A stretch of DNA of 64,000 nucleotides, from positions 116,964 to 180,963 of the forward strand of contig NZ_BAGJ01000274.1 in assembly GCF_000308775.1 (NCBI RefSeq), read 5' to 3'. The notes beneath the pieces were generated by a model. That model saw only the letters and a list, made by a program, of their open reading frames with translations. It made no database searches and was not told where the DNA came from. Both the position numbers and the translations under genes were made by a program. Source of the DNA: Nocardia testacea NBRC 100365. GTDB taxonomy: Bacteria > Actinomycetota > Actinomycetes > Mycobacteriales > Mycobacteriaceae. Of this stretch, positions 51,895 to 62,009 are shown piece after piece. Numbering within the stretch: position 1 is the first letter of the stretch; each line of letters opens with the position of its first letter.

Positions 51895-52320
51895 CGTGGA
51901 AACCCTTGAACGGGGGCCGGAAACGGTCCGTCCGCCGCACCGGTGAGCACATGCCCTAGGTGCGGGGCCGATCGGATCGGTCTGCGGCCCGGAAGATGGG
52001 GTGACCTTGCGGGCAGGCCGAGCGGCTTCGCGATCCAGGGCACGGGTACGGGCGGCCGGGGCCGTGCTCGGCCGCGGACCTCCCGATATCCCGGGAATGC
52101 CACAGGAACGCGGGCATCGGCATGCCGTCCCCCGTGAAGCGCCGTGCAGCCACGGCACTGGAGACGACTACGCGATGCGGGCGGGCGCGCTCGGCGCGGG
52201 CCGGATCACAAAACACCTCTTCCCAGGGCGAGAGCCCGATACAGCCGACTGGACGCGGAAGAATAAACCATATCCGCGCCGTCGAGTCCAACGGTTTTCA
52301 CCGGGGCGCCCGATGCGTCG
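51895..52320. other. Intergenic stretch before the methyltransferase-GNAT gene
   Basis: About 425 bases between the leftward methyltransferase gene and the end of the leftward G6PDH gene. It must hold the methyltransferase promoter, but no clear boxes, palindromes or RNA gene were seen. A short less GC-rich patch lies at 52255-52300. Confidence 0.35.
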
Positions 52321-53724
52321 TCACGGTCTTTCCGCCGGGTCGCCGTCCGGGTCGGCCTCGGAGACCCGCGGGCCGGGGCCTGCCGACCCGGCGGGGTACT
52401 CGTCGAGGGGGACGAGGTCGCGGGACCAGGCCGAGATGACCGGATCGACAACGCGCCACGCTTCTTCGGCTTCGTCGCCACGCAGCGACAGTGCCGGATT
52501 CCCGTTCAGCACATCCAGGAGGAGCCGCCCGTAGGCGGGCAGGTCGGGAGGCTGGGTCTGTGCGGACATGGTGAGTGGTACCAGCGACTCCCCATCGCCG
52601 CCGATGGCGGTCAGCGCGAGGGTCATGGTCTCGGGGTCGAGCCCGAAGCGCAGGACATTGGGTTGCGCCGTCCCGTAGCGGCCGAAAGGCAGATAGGGCA
52701 CCGGCCGGAAGTGGACCGCGACCTCTTTGCGATCGGCGGCGAGCGCCTTGCCGCTGCGGAGCACGAATCGCGTTCCCGACCACCGCCAATTGTCGAGTGT
52801 CAGTTCGATTTCGGCGAATGTTTCGGTGCGGTGCCGCGGGTCGACCCCGTCCTCGTCGATATAGGACGGTACGCGGCGCTCTCCGATCGTCCCCGCCGTA
52901 TACCGGGCGCGCCGGGTGCGGCGTGGGATCTCCGCGTCGGTCAGTGGCCGGAGGGTTCGCAGCACATCGACCTTGCGGTCGCGCAGGTCGCGCTCGGACA
53001 GGGTGATGGGCGGTTCCATGGCGATCAGGCAGAGCAATTGCAGGAGATGGTTCTGCACCATGTCCTCGAGCGCGCCGACATGGTCGTAGTAGCCGGCTCG
53101 GCCTTCGAGGGTGAGGGTTTCCTCCCAGATGATCTCGATCCTGGCGATATGCGCGCTGTTCCAGATCGGCTCGAGTACCCGGTTGGACAGCCGGCTCCCG
53201 AGCAGGTTCTGCACAGTCGTCATGGCGAGGAAGTGGTCCACCCGGAAGACGGCCTCTTCGGGGACCAGATCCGTGAGCAGCCGGTTGAGTTCCATCGCGC
53301 TCGTCAGGTCCTCGCCGAACGGTTTCTCGAGCACGATCGTGCTGCCCGGGGGCAGACCGACCTGATCGAGAGTCTGCACCGCGGTGGGAAACAGAGCCGG
53401 TGGGAGTGCGAGATAGACCGCGACGGGCCCTTCTCCGGCGACGGCCGCCGCCACCGTATCCGGATCGCCGATATCCGCGCGCCAGAACCGGGCCGCGGCG
53501 ATGATCGCGTTTCTGGCGTCGGCGGGCAGTTCTCCGGCATAGCGGTCGAGTTGGGTTTCGACCCAACTTGCGAAATCGGCCGCGTCGCGGTCCTTGCGAT
53601 CCGCGCAGACGACGCCGAAGCCGTCGTCGAGCCGGCCGGCGGCCCGCAGCGCGGCCAGACCGGGCAGCAGGTAGCGGCCCGACAGGTCGCCGGTGCCGCC
53701 GAAAATCACCAATCGTGCGATCAT
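52321..53724 (-). CDS. zwf: Glucose-6-phosphate dehydrogenase-like protein, atypical active site
   Basis: A 467-residue G6PDH family member. The cofactor motif is GGTGDLSGRYLLPGL, and EKPFGEDL and YYDHVGALEDMVQNHLLQLL are conserved. The substrate motif normally RIDHYLGKE is FRVDHFLAMTTVQNLL: the GKE lysine that holds the sugar phosphate is absent. This points to a changed substrate or low G6P activity. The ATG overlaps the GH15 gene stop (ATGA). No 6-phosphogluconolactonase or 6PGDH gene is beside it, so it is not the housekeeping zwf. Confidence 0.85.
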   Translation of the reverse strand: MIARLVIFGGTGDLSGRYLLPGLAALRAAGRLDDGFGVVCADRKDRDAADFASWVETQLDRYAGELPADARNAIIAAARFWRADIGDPDTVAAAVAGEGPVAVYLALPPALFPTAVQTLDQVGLPPGSTIVLEKPFGEDLTSAMELNRLLTDLVPEEAVFRVDHFLAMTTVQNLLGSRLSNRVLEPIWNSAHIARIEIIWEETLTLEGRAGYYDHVGALEDMVQNHLLQLLCLIAMEPPITLSERDLRDRKVDVLRTLRPLTDAEIPRRTRRARYTAGTIGERRVPSYIDEDGVDPRHRTETFAEIELTLDNWRWSGTRFVLRSGKALAADRKEVAVHFRPVPYLPFGRYGTAQPNVLRFGLDPETMTLALTAIGGDGESLVPLTMSAQTQPPDLPAYGRLLLDVLNGNPALSLRGDEAEEAWRVVDPVISAWSRDLVPLDEYPAGSAGPGPRVSEADPDGDPAERP

Positions 53725-55550
53725 GTCGTCGCTCCCGCCGCACGTGCGAGGTTCACGCCGCTGGCGATGACCCCGATATGACTGAATGCCTGGGGGAAGT
53801 TGCCCATGAACGCTCCGCTCGACGGATCGATCTGCTCGGAGAACAGCCCCAGTGTGCTCGCCCTCGCGCACAGCGAAGCGTAGAGTTCCCCCGCTTCGGC
53901 GAGCCGCCCCTGCAGGGTCAGGTTGTCGACCAGCCAGAAGCTGCAGAGGAGAAAGGCTCCCTCACCACCGGGCAGGCCATCGGGTGACTCGTCGTGGAGG
54001 TAGCGATACAACAATCCGCCGCCCGCGTCGAGCCGGTCCGCGACGGCCGCGGTGGTCGCCACCATGCGGGGATGGTCGGGGGGTATCACACCGCGCAACG
54101 GCAGGGCCAGCAGGCTCGCGTCGAGGGTCCCACCGCCGTCCAGATGGGCGCTGAATGTCTTGTGCTCTTCGTCCCAGGACTCCTCGACGATGCTTTCGCG
54201 CACCCGATCGGCCGCGGTGCGCCACCTGGAGAGGGGGCCGGGGGCCAGACCGAGGCGCTCCCCGATCGACGCGGCGCGACTCAGCGCGACGTGGCACATT
54301 CCGGCCGAATAGGTGAACACGCGGCCCTGACTGCGTATCTCCCAGATCCCCTGGTCGGGAACCCGCCACGACCTGGCGGCCGCCTCGGCCGATCCGGCCA
54401 GACTCGACCACAGCGGTGTCTGTAGTTCCCCGCCCGCGCGCAACCACTGATCGGCGCAATCGAGGATTTCCCCGTAGACATCGTGCTGGCGCTGATCGGC
54501 CGCCCCGTTTCCCCAGCGCACGGGTCCAGAGTTCCGGTAGCCCGCCAGGCCGCTGTCGATCACCTCCGCGGGCACGGGATCGCCGTCGAGGTCGTACATG
54601 ATCCGTGGGGTACCGCTGCGTTCGAACGCGTCCAGTACCCAGCCGAGGAACGCGTCGGCTTCACCGCGGAAACCGATGCGGCGCAGCGCGAACACCGCGT
54701 ATGCCGCGTCACGTATCCATACATAGCGGTAGTCCCAGTTACGGCTGCCGCCGATGGGCGCGGGCACCGACGAGGTCGGTGCCGCGATCACCGAGCCGTG
54801 GGCCCAGTGATCACACAGTTTGAGTGTGATCGCGGCGCGCCGCACCAGCGGCTGCTCGGGACCGTGATATGAGAATCCCTCCATCCAGGTGCGCCACGCG
54901 CGGGCGGTGTCTTGCAGCATGGCCGGTGGGTCGAAGCGGTGATGGCGCTGGAACCGTCCCCAGGACAACACGAGATCGAGCCGTTCTCCCTGTGCCAACC
55001 GGACCGTACTGTGCAGACCCCGCAGTGCGTGGTTTGCGCGCAGGTGCAGCCGCAGTTCCGGGCGGGCCGGTATCCGGATCTCGATTCCGCTCGCCACCTC
55101 CCGCGGATTCGCGCCACCGCGCGGGGCGACGATCACCTCCAGCTCGACGTACCCGTCGACGACCACGGCGGAGCGCACCAGTTCGGACCGGCCGGCCGGG
55201 GCATCCTCGGTGAGATCCGCGCCGGCGCGCAGAACCAGCGCGTCGGTCAGCCGTACCGTTCCCGTCCGGCACCGCAACTCGGTCTCGAGGACGCCGGTAT
55301 TGTGCTGATATCGCTGCCGGGCCGCCAGCAGATCCACCGGAGCCACCGTGAAATGCCCGCCCCGGTCCCGGTCGAGCAGTCCGCAGAAGACTGGTTCGGA
55401 GTCGAACCGGGGCAGGCACATCCAGGAGATCGAACCGTCCACGCCGACGAGCGCGGCCGTGGCGCCGTCGCCGATCAGGCCGTGATCCTCGAGCCGGAGA
55501 TACCCCGCTATCCGGGGTACGGGCCGGAATGGTGGGTCGATATCGAGCAT
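53721..55550 (-). CDS. GH15 glucoamylase/trehalase-like glycoside hydrolase
   Basis: A 609-residue glycoside hydrolase family 15 protein. The N-terminal beta-domain (GLIGDGATAALVGVDGSISWMCLPRFDSEPVF) and the (alpha/alpha)6 barrel (SRNWDYRYVWIRDAAYAVFAL, SFWLVDNLTLQGRLAEA) match the actinobacterial GH15 group that includes trehalases and dextran/glucoamylase-like enzymes. No signal peptide, so it probably acts inside the cell. It is co-translated with the atypical G6PDH, suggesting that released glucose is oxidised (inference). Confidence 0.9.
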   Translation of the reverse strand: MLDIDPPFRPVPRIAGYLRLEDHGLIGDGATAALVGVDGSISWMCLPRFDSEPVFCGLLDRDRGGHFTVAPVDLLAARQRYQHNTGVLETELRCRTGTVRLTDALVLRAGADLTEDAPAGRSELVRSAVVVDGYVELEVIVAPRGGANPREVASGIEIRIPARPELRLHLRANHALRGLHSTVRLAQGERLDLVLSWGRFQRHHRFDPPAMLQDTARAWRTWMEGFSYHGPEQPLVRRAAITLKLCDHWAHGSVIAAPTSSVPAPIGGSRNWDYRYVWIRDAAYAVFALRRIGFRGEADAFLGWVLDAFERSGTPRIMYDLDGDPVPAEVIDSGLAGYRNSGPVRWGNGAADQRQHDVYGEILDCADQWLRAGGELQTPLWSSLAGSAEAAARSWRVPDQGIWEIRSQGRVFTYSAGMCHVALSRAASIGERLGLAPGPLSRWRTAADRVRESIVEESWDEEHKTFSAHLDGGGTLDASLLALPLRGVIPPDHPRMVATTAAVADRLDAGGGLLYRYLHDESPDGLPGGEGAFLLCSFWLVDNLTLQGRLAEAGELYASLCARASTLGLFSEQIDPSSGAFMGNFPQAFSHIGVIASGVNLARAAGATT

Positions 55551-55760
55551 GCCACCTCGCTTGCGCAGATATGTATCGCGACCGATGGAACGAGCCGATG
55601 GAGTACCTGATCAACACCTCGAACGGAGTTCCGGTATCGGCTTATCGGTGCATCTCACCGACCCGATCTCTTTCATGACGAAAACTTTCATCGTTCACCT
55701 CTCGAGGACCCGATGGGCGGATCGGATATCGGTCCGATACGCCGAGCGCGTGCGGGGCAG

Positions 55761-56795
55761 TCAGGGTGCGGGGTCGTCCCCGAAGGCATCGGGGGCGATG
55801 GTGCAGAAGTCGGCGACCGGCCTGCGCGGGGTCCGTGCGCCCATTTCGCCGTCCGGGGCGCGACCGACACGCAGCACCACCTGAGCCGTGGACTTGCTCG
55901 CGGTCAGGTCCGAGGCGATGCGCCGGGTCTCGGGTAGTTCGGTGATATGGGTCAGTGGGCAGGTCGCCAATCCGGCCGCGGTGCATTCGAGCAGCACCGC
56001 CGACAGCGCTTCGCCGGTCCGGAGCCAGGAGAGGGGAGAATCGTCCGGTGTGCCGAGTATCCAGAGCTCGGCCTCGTCCTGCCGGTCGTCCGGCTCGTCC
56101 CGGGGCGTCGCGCGGCCCGGATGCGGAAACCTGCGCCCGACCGGTACCCGCGCCGCGTCGACCTCCGATACCAGGGCGTCGGCGGGGACCCCGTCGGGCA
56201 ACTTGTCGTGACCGCTCCACCATTGAAGCTCGGCCCGGTAGGACATGTCGTAGCGTCGCAGGGCCGCCGAGTGTTCGGACGCGGTACCCAACCGGCTCGC
56301 GGTGTTCCGGTCGAGGACGTCGAGTATCACGTCGTGGTCGCGGGCGAGCAGGCGCACGGTTTCCACCAGCCCGGACAGATCGCCCGGATCCGCGAGCGGA
56401 CGGCGATCCGTGCGCCGCCGCTCGATGATCTCGGCTCGGCTCCGGAGCGGCGGGGGAGTGTGCGGCCACGGCTGGAAGGTGAGGGTCGCCAGAAGATCGC
56501 CGTTGCCGTGATCGGGCAGCCGCACGACCTCGGTGTGCAGGCCCGCGGCCGCGAAGGCGCTGCGCGCGTGGTCGAGCACCGCACCACAGCTGACCATGAG
56601 CTGCCGTCCCTGGGGATCGGCCGAGGGCAGCCGGCGCTCGTTGTCGCGAAAGAGGTCCAACTGCCCGGCGCGGTAAACCCACCGCCAGGGCTGGGTGTTG
56701 TGCACCGACGGGGCTCTCGCCGCCACGTGCATGGTCGCCAGGAGCGTTTCGCGGTCGGGTGCGGGACCGACGCCGGGGGTATCACTATCGGCCAT
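55761..56795 (-). CDS. Acg-type nitroreductase family protein
   Basis: A 344-residue nitroreductase-fold flavoprotein of the mycobacterial Acg/Rv3131 type, with two half-domains. The signature ATMHVAARAPSVHNTQPWRWVYR is at the N-terminus and LECTAAGLATCPLTHITE in the second half. In mycobacteria these are DosR-regulated and induced by hypoxia and NO; they bind FMN but may not reduce nitro groups. The ATG at 56795 begins the conserved part. It is divergent from the epoxide hydrolase gene. Confidence 0.88.
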   Translation of the reverse strand: MADSDTPGVGPAPDRETLLATMHVAARAPSVHNTQPWRWVYRAGQLDLFRDNERRLPSADPQGRQLMVSCGAVLDHARSAFAAAGLHTEVVRLPDHGNGDLLATLTFQPWPHTPPPLRSRAEIIERRRTDRRPLADPGDLSGLVETVRLLARDHDVILDVLDRNTASRLGTASEHSAALRRYDMSYRAELQWWSGHDKLPDGVPADALVSEVDAARVPVGRRFPHPGRATPRDEPDDRQDEAELWILGTPDDSPLSWLRTGEALSAVLLECTAAGLATCPLTHITELPETRRIASDLTASKSTAQVVLRVGRAPDGEMGARTPRRPVADFCTIAPDAFGDDPAP

Positions 56796-56970
56796 GGCGG
56801 CAGTGTATGCGCTGGTACCGCGGTCCCATGTGACCGTCGGCGGGGCCGGAGATTCCCGCGAAGCGGCCTGCGTGCTCCTTCCCGATGGGGAGGCCGGGCG
56901 TTCCGTCGTATTGTCGATGGGTCCGCGACAGGGGCGGCGGCCGCCGCGAACCGGATCACCAGGAGTGCGT

Positions 56971-58134
56971 GTGCCCGCCGAGCTCACACCGTTCACCATC
57001 GCCGTCCCCGAGCGTGAGCTCACCGATCTCCGCGCGCGGATCCGCGCGACACGGTGGCCGGACCGGGAGACGGTCTCGGACTGGTCCCAGGGGGTGCCGC
57101 TGCAGGTGATGCGTGATCTCGCCGGCTACTGGGCGGAAGAATACGACTGGCGGCGTTTCGAGCGGCGGATGGCGCGGATCCCGCAGTACCTCGCACGCAT
57201 CGACGGTCTGGACATCCACTTCCTGCACGTGCGCTCCCCGCATCGCGACGCGTTGCCCCTCGTGGTCACCCATGGCTGGCCCGGGTCGTTCGTGGAGTTC
57301 CTCGATATTCTCGAGCCGTTGACCGACCCGCCGGACGGCGCCCGGGCCTTTCACCTCGTCGTGCCGTCGGTGCCCGGTTACGGGTTCAGTTCCCGCCCGG
57401 CCGTTCCCGGCTGGGGAATCGAGCGGATCGCGCGGACGTGGGCGCGTTTGATGGAGATGCTGGGTTACTCCCGCTACGGTGCGACCGGCGGCGATTGGGG
57501 CACGAGCATCAGCACCATGCTCGGAGTACAGGATTCCGAGCATGTCTGTGGTATCCATCTGACGCCCCCGCTGGTGGCTCCGGACCCCGCGACTTTCGAT
57601 TCACTGACCGAGTCCGAACGCGCGGGCCTGGAGGTCCTGGAGAATGCCGCGGACGGGTCCGGATACGCGGCGATGCATTCCACACGACCGCAGACACTGG
57701 GCTACGCGCTGGCGGATTCGCCCGTGGGGCAGGCCGCGTGGATACTCGAGAAATTCTGGGCCTGGGCGGATCACGGCGGTGACCTCTTCTCGGTACTGGA
57801 CCGTGACCGGGTTCTCGACAACATCACCCTCTACTGGCTGACCGGCACCGGTACCTCCGCTACGCGGCTGTACTGGGAGAGTTTCCCGACCGTCGACGGC
57901 TGGTTCACCGAGGGCACGACCGACTCGATCACCGTGCCGACGGGCGCGGCGATCTTCCGTGATACGCCGCGCCCGTCGCGACGCTGGGCCGAGCGCCGGT
58001 TCACCGATATCAGGTACTGGAGCGAACCCGGACGTGGCGGCCATTTCGCCGCTTTCGAACAGCCGCAGCTGTTCGTCGGCGAGCTCCGGGCCTCGTTCGA
58101 CGCTCTGCTGAGGAGCGAGGGAGGCCGGCCCTGA
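56971..58134 (+). CDS. Epoxide hydrolase (EHN type)
   Basis: A 387-residue alpha/beta hydrolase with the epoxide-hydrolase N-terminal domain (ELTDLRARIRATRWPDRETVSDWSQG as two adjacent segments). The oxyanion motif is THGWPGSFVEFL, the nucleophile aspartate is in ATGGDWGTSIS and the catalytic histidine in GRGGHFAAFEQP. The GTG at 56971 is set by AGGAG five bases upstream. Such enzymes open epoxides of fatty acids or aromatic compounds. Length and domains are normal. Confidence 0.92.
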   Translation: MPAELTPFTIAVPERELTDLRARIRATRWPDRETVSDWSQGVPLQVMRDLAGYWAEEYDWRRFERRMARIPQYLARIDGLDIHFLHVRSPHRDALPLVVTHGWPGSFVEFLDILEPLTDPPDGARAFHLVVPSVPGYGFSSRPAVPGWGIERIARTWARLMEMLGYSRYGATGGDWGTSISTMLGVQDSEHVCGIHLTPPLVAPDPATFDSLTESERAGLEVLENAADGSGYAAMHSTRPQTLGYALADSPVGQAAWILEKFWAWADHGGDLFSVLDRDRVLDNITLYWLTGTGTSATRLYWESFPTVDGWFTEGTTDSITVPTGAAIFRDTPRPSRRWAERRFTDIRYWSEPGRGGHFAAFEQPQLFVGELRASFDALLRSEGGRP

Positions 58135-58185
58135 GATCGTGGTCGCCGCGCCCGGTCGCGTGATGTCGCCCGTGCGGGTGTCCGG

Positions 58186-59388
58186 TCAGCAGGCGACGGG
58201 TGCGGGTTCGCCGCGCATCCGGCCCTCGATCCACGCCAGCATCGCGGGCATGCCGGCCACCGCTGCGGTCAAGTGTTCGAACGAGGGGACCTGCAGTGTC
58301 TGCAAGCGCACCCCCGCCGCGCACCATCGGCGATTGGTGTTGTCGATCGCGTCGACCGGAACCAGCGGGTCGGTCGGCGAATGCCATTCGAATACGGGTA
58401 TCGCCGGAACGGGGCCGTAGAGTTCCACGCTGTTCTCTGCCACGACGGTCCAGGCATCGGGTTGGTCGAAGACGGCGGGTCCAGTCGCGTACTCGTGTGC
58501 GCTGCCCCCGGCGCCGATGGCGAGGATGTCGTTGGTGCAGCGGTTGGCTATCGCGTCCCGCATCGCGAGACCGCGCTGATTGAGATTCGAACCGACCGGC
58601 ACCCGGTCCGGATATTCCCGCTCGAGGCCGATGGCCGCCGCCATCGCCAGCCCGAACGCGGGGTGCGGATTGAAGCCCAGCCCCTTCGCCATCGAGACCA
58701 GGTTCATCGGGGCGCCCCCGATGGCCGCGCCCGCGAGCTGCAACTCGGGTGCGTAGGTCGGCTGCAGGGTGGCCGCCCACGCCGTCGCCAGCGCGCCACC
58801 GGAGTAACCGGCCAGCACCGCGGGGCTGTCCGCAACGGCGAGTTCGGGTACCTGCTTCACCGCCCGGACGCTGTCCAGGGTGATCTGGCCGCCCAGGCGC
58901 CCGGCCCCGAGCGCGAACTGTGGCCCGAGATGATCCGGCAGCGCCACACTCCAGCCCCGCTGCAGCATTCCGCCCAGTACCGGCATGATCGTCGACAGGT
59001 TCAGGTCGGCATCGTAGAGGCGGTGCGATACCGCGCAGCCGGTGCCGAGCGAATTGATGAAATGTTGATACGACACCAGCGGTGCGCCGGGTCGATGGTC
59101 CGCGGGAGTGGCGATCGTGGTGGTCGCCGCGATCGGAGTGCCCCGGGAATCGGTCGAGCGGAACTTGATCAGCCGGACGGTGGCGCCGGGGAAGACGGCC
59201 ACCGGTGGCAGTACCCGCACGCCGAGCACGTCACCCGGCCGGTGTGCCGCCAGATCGGCGGGGGCGGCGTAGAACCGGTCGGGATCCGGGATCGGATAGA
59301 CCGGCTCGGCGGTTGCCGGTGTCAGCACCAGCAGCGTGCATGCCAGACCGCCGAACGCACCCAGAAAACGAAGAAAGGAACGAGTCAC
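58186..59388 (-). CDS. Secreted lipase (LIP family)
   Basis: A 400-residue triacylglycerol lipase/esterase of the secretory LIP family. An N-terminal signal peptide (RSFLRFLGAFGGLACTLLVLTPATA) is followed by the mature domain with the nucleophile elbow AGYSGGALATAW, the acid region HSPTDPLVPVDA and the histidine in FEHLTAAVAGMP. GGAGG lies eight bases before the GTG at 59388. Nocardiae and mycobacteria hold many of these for host-lipid use. Converges with the epoxide hydrolase gene. Confidence 0.92.
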   Translation of the reverse strand: MTRSFLRFLGAFGGLACTLLVLTPATAEPVYPIPDPDRFYAAPADLAAHRPGDVLGVRVLPPVAVFPGATVRLIKFRSTDSRGTPIAATTTIATPADHRPGAPLVSYQHFINSLGTGCAVSHRLYDADLNLSTIMPVLGGMLQRGWSVALPDHLGPQFALGAGRLGGQITLDSVRAVKQVPELAVADSPAVLAGYSGGALATAWAATLQPTYAPELQLAGAAIGGAPMNLVSMAKGLGFNPHPAFGLAMAAAIGLEREYPDRVPVGSNLNQRGLAMRDAIANRCTNDILAIGAGGSAHEYATGPAVFDQPDAWTVVAENSVELYGPVPAIPVFEWHSPTDPLVPVDAIDNTNRRWCAAGVRLQTLQVPSFEHLTAAVAGMPAMLAWIEGRMRGEPAPVAC

Positions 59389-59815
59389 GATCTCAGCCTC
59401 CAGAAGGGGGGAAAGGGTTCGCCGCAATTGCCGCTGCGCAGCTGGAACAGATCGCTTCGGGGAGCAAGCTATCACGAAGATCCGGGGCGGGACCGTATTG
59501 CACGAAAGACGTGTTCAAGAGCGAAAGGTACGTAATTTCCGCGCGCGACGACCAGTTGCTGTGCACTCGCACGGCCGATCTCGGCCGGCGTACGAGGATG
59601 CCGGCAGGGCGCGGCAACCATTGCGCGACCTATGCTCTGCCGGACGTGGACGGCAACTCCGGTGCCGGCCACCTGGCGGCCGGCAGGACACCGTCACCTT
59701 CGAACCTGTCCCCACTCCCGGCTGTGATCCCGCCGGGTTCCGGCGGCGGCCACCGAGGACCTTCGCCATCGTGTCGACGGTCCGCGGCAGGGAGCGGGGA
59801 AGGTACGGTGCCCCG
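59389..59815. other. Intergenic stretch upstream of the lipase gene
   Basis: About 425 bases containing the lipase promoter. Nothing recognisable otherwise: frames in this stretch lack family resemblance, and no palindrome or RNA gene was seen. Confidence 0.35.
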
Positions 59816-60331
59816 CTAGCTGCCGCGCGCCGGCCGGCCGGCCGCGATCCACTTCTGGTGTCGTTTCACCGTGCGGTCGAAAATCCAGGAGATCTCTTTT
59901 CCGGTACGCCGGTCGAAGGCGAGCTCGCTCATATGCGTGGGTTCGTGGAAAGCCGTCCACATCGGGGAGTCGATGACACACAGCGGATCCGGGCGCTCGG
60001 GTGGATTGGGCGGCAGGAGCGCCCAGCGTCCCTCCAGGGCCCGGCGAAACGTCTCACCGATGAAGTAGATGAATCGCACGCCGAGTTCGAGGTTCTCCTC
60101 CGCGGCCATCTCGTCGAAGTGCGAATAACGACGTAGCATCTCGTGTTCTGCTATTACCAGTCCTTCGCGGGTCCAGAGATGGCCGTCGAGTTCGGGAACG
60201 TCGACTCGGACGAACTCGTTCTCCATGGCTTCCTGTTGCATCCGAACCCACTCGTGAAAGAGTTCGTCGTTTTGGATCTGCTGGTATTCCGGCGTGTCCC
60301 GGACCGTCGCCGGTTCACCTGTCGTGGACAT
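59816..60331 (-). CDS. Hypothetical 171-residue protein
   Basis: An acidic N-terminal half (QIQNDELFHEWVRMQQEAMENEF) precedes a mixed domain with FIYFIGETFRRALEGRW and SPMWTAFHEPTHMSELAF. No membrane segment or signal peptide. The ATG at 60331 has no strong Shine-Dalgarno, but codon use is typical. I do not recognise the family. The next gene upstream is a decayed P450, so it may have belonged to a lost P450 pathway. Confidence 0.65.
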   Translation of the reverse strand: MSTTGEPATVRDTPEYQQIQNDELFHEWVRMQQEAMENEFVRVDVPELDGHLWTREGLVIAEHEMLRRYSHFDEMAAEENLELGVRFIYFIGETFRRALEGRWALLPPNPPERPDPLCVIDSPMWTAFHEPTHMSELAFDRRTGKEISWIFDRTVKRHQKWIAAGRPARGS

Positions 60332-60524
60332 CGATTCTCCATTTCGCGTTGCGAGCTTATTTCATGACCTTTTCCGCGGCGAATTCGTGGCGGTCACGGA
60401 TTCGGCCTGATCGGCGCTGCGGCGGATCGTTCACGCGCCCCGAGCGGTCGGCGAAGCCGGACCGGGACATACCGTGAGAAATGCCCTGCCGGCGGGGGTA
60501 TGGGTCATTGCGCCCAACTACTCC

Positions 60525-60975
60525 CTACCCGGGGTTCGGTGCCGGCGCGGGCGGGAAGGCGGCCGGCAGTACCGCCGGTGCCCGGTGGAATGGGCCCGGA
60601 CGCCAGGTCGGTTGCGCGGCCGGCGCCACCAGTTCCATTTCCGGGGGAGCGCGTCGAGCAGCAGGTCGATCGTGGCCTCGACCGCCACGTACCCGGGCGA
60701 CCGGGCCGGGCAGGCGTGCGGTCCGATACTCCGGTAATGCTGTGCTTCCGGCATCGTGGGCCGGCGGGAAACCGTTCGGGCTCATCAAGAATTCGAAGGG
60801 CGGCGTAGCCGATCACCAGGATGGCCGGCACGCCCGGCGCCAGTTCTCTCGGGACGAGCACACCGGGGCGGTCCCGCATCCCGGCGTAGGCGTCATGGGG
60901 ATCGTTCGCGAATTCCTCCGAATGGATACGGAAGCGCGGCCGCCCCACTCCTCCGGTGGGTTCCTCGTGGATCAT
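60525..60975 (-). pseudogene. Cytochrome P450 remnant
   Basis: An N-terminal P450 segment (RFRIHSEEFANDPHDAYAGM, ELAPGVPAILVIGYAALRIL, from an ATG at 60975) stops making sense near 60760. There the haem-binding region appears in another frame (SIGPHACPARSPGYVAVEATIDLLLDALP), and the usual C-terminal end in yet another (WRPGPFHRAPAVLPAAFPP). About 250 central residues are missing and two phase changes exist, so the gene is dead. Confidence 0.8.
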
Positions 60976-61395
60976 CGGGCACCCGCGGACAGACGCAGTT
61001 GCTGCGGCACCGAGGCGTTGTGCACGGTCAAAGACGAGGCTCCAATCGCTGAGACAGGTACTCGCCGAGCACGACCACTCCCTGTGGCCAGGTACGCCGG
61101 TCCTGCTCGCGAACAGTGCTGTGTCACGAACACTTTCGCCGATTCCTACATATCGTTCGGCGATGTCCGCGTGGAGCCATCGGCTGTGGAGTCCGTAGGT
61201 ATCTGCCCTGTGCACGGTACCGGCCCAGGGAATGGCGCACAGCAAATTCCTGGGAACCGGACCCGGCGCCCTGCCGCCGGAGCATTCGGCTCGCTCGGCT
61301 GTAGCGCAGCAACCCTCGACGCCCGGCCGCCGGCATCGTCGCCGGCGATCTGACGGCCCGGCGCGGATCGTGTCGGGTCCGGAAGCGTTCGCGTG
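60976..61395. other. Intergenic stretch between the P450 remnant and the TetR gene
   Basis: About 420 bases without a believable gene. The P450 frame continues open upstream of 60975 but without P450 resemblance. No RNA gene or palindrome seen. Confidence 0.35.
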
Positions 61396-61974
61396 CTATC
61401 GGGCGGTTGCGTCGGTGATGACGGCGAAAACCGATTCGAGTATCGCGGCCAGCCGGTCGGAGGGGGCCTCGTTCAGTGCTCGCATCCCGACGACCCGGCG
61501 CATCAGCAGCACCCCCGAGATCACCGACAGCATGACCTCGGCACGGATCCCGTTGTCGGATTCGGGGAGTTGCCGGGCCACTCGCTGTCCGACATGGCGT
61601 TCGATCGCGTCGCGCACGATCTGCGCGGCGTACGGGCTGGAAACGGATCTCAGCATGATCAGGAACGGGTCCAGCGGATCGGCGCCCGGGTTCGTGCGGG
61701 CGACCAGGGCGGCGGCGGTGTCCTGTACCAGTGACCCCGAGTCGGCGGCGATCACCGCCGGGGGCGCGAAGGACACCTCCACGGCTTCGGCGAACAACCG
61801 TTCCTTCGACCCGAAATACCGGTTCACCATCATCGCGCTGACTCCCGCGTCCTGGGCGATGGCGCGGACCCCTACGCCGTCGTACCCGGCGCGGGCGAAA
61901 TGCCGGATCGCCGACCGGAGGATCGCCTCGCGGGTGGCGGCCGCGTTGCGTGGCCGGGACCGGGCGGGGGTCAT
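61396..61974 (-). CDS. TetR-family regulator
   Basis: A 192-residue TetR protein. The helix-turn-helix is YDGVGVRAIAQDAGVSAMMVNRYFGSKERLF, and the C-domain is of the TetR_C_17-like type (SVSSPYAAQIVRDAIERHVGQR). It is divergent from the SDR gene, with an AT-rich inverted repeat between them, so it probably represses both. The ATG at 61974 is the only good start. Ligand unknown. Confidence 0.9.
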   Translation of the reverse strand: MTPARSRPRNAAATREAILRSAIRHFARAGYDGVGVRAIAQDAGVSAMMVNRYFGSKERLFAEAVEVSFAPPAVIAADSGSLVQDTAAALVARTNPGADPLDPFLIMLRSVSSPYAAQIVRDAIERHVGQRVARQLPESDNGIRAEVMLSVISGVLLMRRVVGMRALNEAPSDRLAAILESVFAVITDATAR

Positions 61975-62009
61975 ATCTGCGGCCCGGGAATACAACCGGT
62001 GAAGTCTAC

